A DNA stretch of 36,076 nucleotides from Actinomycetota bacterium (lineage in GTDB: Bacteria; Actinomycetota; Actinomycetes; Streptosporangiales; Streptosporangiaceae): contig PLIQ01000104.1 in NCBI GenBank assembly GCA_003140115.1, forward strand, positions 1-36,076, written 5' to 3'. Shown here piece by piece: positions 33,496 through 36,076 of this stretch (position 1 is the first letter of the stretch; every line of letters begins with the position of its first letter). Both the position numbers and the translations under genes were made by a program. The notes below the pieces were generated by a model that ran no database searches, was not told the origin of the DNA, and worked only from the letters and a program-made list of their open reading frames with translations.

Positions 33496-35055
33496 CTAGC
33501 CGACCTGAGCGGTCCGGCCGGCCCAGTAGGGGGCCCGGAGCTGGCGTTTGAGGAGCTTGCCCGAGCCGGTGCGGGGCAGTTCGCTGGCGAAGTCGACCGA
33601 CCGCGGCACCTTGTAGCTGGCCAGGTGCTCGCGCGCGAACGCGGTGACCTGCTCGCTGGTCAGCGACGATCCGGGCGACTGTACGACGGTCGCGTGCACG
33701 GCCTCGCCCCACTGATCGGAGGGGATCCCGAACACCGCGACGTCGTAGATCCCGGGATGGGTTTCCAGCGCGGCCTCGATCTCGGCCGGGTAGATGTTCA
33801 TTCCGCCGGAAATGATCATGTCGGTCTTGCGGTCGCAGATGTACAGGTAACCCTCGTCGTCCCGGTACGCGATGTCGCCGACGGTATGGAAGTCGCCACG
33901 GCTGTTCGCCGTGTAGCTGGCGTCGTTCTTGTAGTAGGTGTCGAACGTGCCCCTGGACCGCACGTAGACCTCGCCGGAATGGTCAGGCCCGGTGCCGGTG
34001 ACCTCGTTGCCGTCGGCGCCGACCAGCATGATCTCGATGCCGGGGGCCGGCTTGCCGCACGATCCGGGCTTGCGCAGCTGGTCCTGGGGCATCAGCACGG
34101 TGTCCACGCCGAGCTCGGTCGACCCGTAGACCTCGAACAGCGACCCGGGCGGGAAGTCGGCCACGTACTGCTGCTTGAGCACGTAGCTCCACGGCGCTGC
34201 GTTGGCCACCATGATGCGCATGGCGGAGCGGTCGTAGCGGTCCTTGATCTGCTGGGGCAGCGCGCAGATCATCCGGACCGGCGCGGGCGCGGCGAACGTC
34301 GAGGTCGCCTGATAGGTGTCCACCAGCCGCAGCCAGTCCTGCGCGTCGAACCTGCGCTGCACGATCATCGTCTGGCCGAACAGCAGGGCAATGCCCAGGA
34401 ACGCGCTGGGGCCGCTGTGATACAGCGGGCCGCAGGTGATGTAGCTGTCGTCGGGCCGGTAGCCGAGCACGCTCAGCAGCGCGCCCAGGAGTTCGGGATC
34501 CGGGGCGCCGGACCGGACCGCGCCCTTCGGCCTGCCGGTCGTGCCCGAGGTGTAGATCACCAGCCCGCCGGTGCCCGCCGCGTCCCCGACGTCGGGTGCG
34601 TCGGCCGGCGCGGCCGCGATGTCGGCGTCGGTCAGCATCCCGCCCGGGGCTGGCCCGCCGACCGCGATGACGTGCCGCACGTTGTCCAGCTCGGCGCGGA
34701 ACGCGGCGAACATCGGCGCGTGCTCGTGGTCCACGTAGGCGATCTCGGCATCGCTGTGGTTGACGATGTAGAGCGCCTCTTCAGGCGTCAGCCGGTAGTT
34801 CAGCGGCACCGCGACCGCGCCGATCTTCCTCGTGGCGTTCATGACCGCCACCACCTCGGCCGAGTTCGGCCCGCACCACAGCACCTTGGTGCCCGGCCCG
34901 GCCCCGAGCGAGAGCAGCAGGTTCGCTACCCGGTTCGACTGCGCCTCAAGCTCGGCGTACGTCCAGATCACGACGGGGCCGTCCGGCCGGTCGTCGATGA
35001 CGGCCGGCTTGTCCGGCTGGCTCCGCGCGTAGGCCGAAAGGGTGTCCTCGGGCAT
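33496..35055 (-). CDS. Acyl-CoA synthetase (AMP-forming, ANL superfamily)
   Basis: The 519-residue product has the P-loop YTSGTTGRPKG at 168-178. The adenylation motif is VYGSTELG and the hinge is YRDDEGYLYICDRKTDMII. GGMNIYPAEIEAAL follows, and the catalytic lysine is in LPRTGSGKLLKRQL near the end. All core motifs are intact. It activates a carboxylic acid with ATP and CoA; LPYTSATG-like clues to the substrate are absent. It is followed on the same strand, upstream, by a VOC gene with 26 bases between them. With the enoyl-CoA hydratase and dehydrogenase remnants it may belong to a broader degradation capacity. Confidence 0.9.
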   Translation of the reverse strand: MPEDTLSAYARSQPDKPAVIDDRPDGPVVIWTYAELEAQSNRVANLLLSLGAGPGTKVLWCGPNSAEVVAVMNATRKIGAVAVPLNYRLTPEEALYIVNHSDAEIAYVDHEHAPMFAAFRAELDNVRHVIAVGGPAPGGMLTDADIAAAPADAPDVGDAAGTGGLVIYTSGTTGRPKGAVRSGAPDPELLGALLSVLGYRPDDSYITCGPLYHSGPSAFLGIALLFGQTMIVQRRFDAQDWLRLVDTYQATSTFAAPAPVRMICALPQQIKDRYDRSAMRIMVANAAPWSYVLKQQYVADFPPGSLFEVYGSTELGVDTVLMPQDQLRKPGSCGKPAPGIEIMLVGADGNEVTGTGPDHSGEVYVRSRGTFDTYYKNDASYTANSRGDFHTVGDIAYRDDEGYLYICDRKTDMIISGGMNIYPAEIEAALETHPGIYDVAVFGIPSDQWGEAVHATVVQSPGSSLTSEQVTAFAREHLASYKVPRSVDFASELPRTGSGKLLKRQLRAPYWAGRTAQVG

Positions 35056-35081
35056 CTGTCTGCCTCTGCCGTCCCCGTCGC

Positions 35082-35705
35082 TTACGTCGGCAGCTCTGTC
35101 CCGGCCTGCTCGGCCACCATGTACCGGGCGTACCAGTCGGGCCAGTTCGCGTCGGCGTGGCCGATGCGCTTCTCGTGTTCACCGTGGGCGGCCGAAGCGC
35201 GCCGCATCGCGTCGGCCAGGTCGCTCGCGGAGGCGAACGACGTCACGTCCGGGTCGACGCGCCCGGGAAGCCGGGTCGTGATTTCCTGGACCAGCCAGCT
35301 ATTGCCGTCGGGGTCGCTGAACGAGGCGAACGAGCTATAGCTGTGATGCTCGGGCGCGGGGCCGCCGACGCGACCGTTCGTGCCGGCGGGTTGGAACCGA
35401 TCGCCCAGCGTCCCTTCGTGGAACACCTCGCTAACCTGGGCACCGCGGGCGACGAGATCACCGCGCGCAGCATCGATGTCGGAGACGATCAGGTACAGGT
35501 TCTGGGCGGAGCCGGGCGCGGCCGACGTGAGGCCGGTGCCGAATTGGATAGAGCAGTCGGAGCCCGGAGGGGTGAGCTGGACGAGGCGAACGTTGTCACG
35601 ATCGACGTCGGCGTCGAGTCTCCAGCCGAGGCCTGCGTAGAACTCCTTGGCACGGTCGAAATCCGATACGGGGATGACAACCACCTCGAGCTTCTGGTCC
35701 ACCAT
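35082..35705 (-). CDS. VOC-family (glyoxalase-like) protein
   Basis: The 207-residue product begins MVDQKLEVVVIPVSDFDRAK, with FYAGLGWRLDADVDRDNVRL and NLYLIVSDIDAARGDLVARG, the repeated beta-alpha-beta-beta-beta units of the vicinal oxygen chelate fold. SSFASFSDPDGNSWLVQEIT carries the late metal-site residue. The last 60 residues (ASDLADAMRRASAAHGEHEK and WYARYMVAEQAG) form an extra helical tail that is common in one actinobacterial subgroup. A ribosome site GGAAGAGGAG precedes the ATG. The substrate is unknown. Confidence 0.85.
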   Translation of the reverse strand: MVDQKLEVVVIPVSDFDRAKEFYAGLGWRLDADVDRDNVRLVQLTPPGSDCSIQFGTGLTSAAPGSAQNLYLIVSDIDAARGDLVARGAQVSEVFHEGTLGDRFQPAGTNGRVGGPAPEHHSYSSFASFSDPDGNSWLVQEITTRLPGRVDPDVTSFASASDLADAMRRASAAHGEHEKRIGHADANWPDWYARYMVAEQAGTELPT

Positions 35706-35781
35706 GCCTGCTCCTCTTCCTATGAACGTCAGCGGCTCTACCCTAGGCCTAACCCCTCATGATCACAGATGGGAGATCCAC

Positions 35782-36076
35782 ATGCCGGGGCACGTGAGCG
35801 AGCCGGTAGGTCCGGTGGATGGCAGGAAGGTGCCCCGGTACGCCGGCGCCGGGTCGTTCGGCCGACTTCCCGAAATCGACCGGGTCGCTGACTACGACGT
35901 CGCCGTGCTCGGCGCGCCGTTCGACAGCGGCACCTCCTACCGGCCGGGCGCCCGGTTCGGCCCGATGGCGGTCCGGCAGGCCTCGCGGCCCCTGCGGCCC
36001 GGCCCTCACGTCGAGCTGGACACCAGCCCGTTCACGGCGATTCAGGTCGTGGACGCCGGGGACGAGCCCGTGACGC
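35782..36076 (+). CDS. Agmatinase/arginase-family ureohydrolase, N-terminal part (cut by window edge)
   Basis: From the ATG at 35782, with GGGAG eight bases upstream, the frame reads MPGHVSEPVGPVDGRKVPRY. It then continues through DVAVLGAPFDSGTSYRPGAR, FGPMAVRQASR and QVVDAGDEPV to the window edge. The FDSGTSYRPGARFGP stretch is the N-terminal signature of agmatinase-type ureohydrolases. The metal-binding GGDHS and DAHxD motifs lie beyond the edge. It would hydrolyse agmatine or another guanidino compound to urea. It is divergent from the VOC gene with 76 bases between them. Confidence 0.85.
   Translation, partial: MPGHVSEPVGPVDGRKVPRYAGAGSFGRLPEIDRVADYDVAVLGAPFDSGTSYRPGARFGPMAVRQASRPLRPGPHVELDTSPFTAIQVVDAGDEPVT

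Noticed and set aside
33466..35340. 624-codon plus-strand frame opposite the acyl-CoA synthetase
   Set aside because: It is rich in Val, Gly, Arg and His with no recognisable domain, and runs across two real minus-strand genes.
1..36076. CRISPR array, tRNA or rRNA gene
   Set aside because: No regularly spaced long repeats and no tRNA- or rRNA-like sequence were seen on reading through the window.

Overview
This 36 kb window is chromosomal DNA from a high-GC actinobacterium. The signs are very high GC at third codon positions, frequent GTG starts, ATGA/GTGA/TTGA stop-start overlaps, and families typical of the group (DUF929 thiol protein, short BlaI/BlaR pair, XRE/MmyB-like regulator, LLM flavin oxidoreductase). 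I cannot name the genus. The layout looks like an accessory or junction region: a defence operon, two toxin-antitoxin-like pairs, an orphan antitoxin, a truncated IS200/IS605-type tnpB, and a run of decayed genes between intact metabolic operons.

Left part (1-10.5 kb). A tnpB runs off the left edge. It is followed by a PhnZ-like HD-domain oxygenase and a convergent LLM flavin oxidoreductase. Divergent from the latter is a four-gene operon, jetA-jetB-jetC-jetD (about 2363-10485). Its products match the DUF2397, DUF2398, TIGR02680 (SMC/SbcC-like ATPase) and DUF2399/Toprim families. This is a Wadjet-type anti-plasmid SMC system; from memory this family set is the type III layout. All three junctions overlap, so the subunits are probably translated together.

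Middle (10.5-19 kb). This stretch holds an orphan ribbon-helix-helix antitoxin and a GNAT acetyltransferase. Next come remnants of a LuxR regulator and an SDR, then an XRE regulator broken by one in-frame amber codon, then an intact ABC-F ATPase. After that is a nucleotidyltransferase/HTH pair preceded by a perfect 26-bp palindrome. A zinc-type quinone oxidoreductase pseudogene (frameshift and no start codon), an intact enoyl-CoA hydratase and a rearranged acyl-CoA dehydrogenase pseudogene complete it. Repeated damage suggests a decaying fatty-acid/aromatic degradation block, though some single-base lesions could be assembly errors.

Right part (19-36 kb). An FUSC-type membrane protein is convergent with a three-subunit molybdenum hydroxylase operon (FAD, 2Fe-2S and Mo subunits). 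A TetR gene with a clear operator candidate lies upstream of that operon. A DUF929 membrane-anchored thioredoxin-like protein is divergent from a blaI-blaR1 pair, with a BlaI-like operator between them. Then come an aldo/keto reductase, a Phd/PIN (vapBC-type) pair with its own palindrome, a GT4 glycosyltransferase, and a convergent overlapping operon of GT4, an alpha/alpha-toroid sugar enzyme and a GH130 enzyme. The window ends with an acyl-CoA synthetase, a VOC protein and the start of an agmatinase-family gene.
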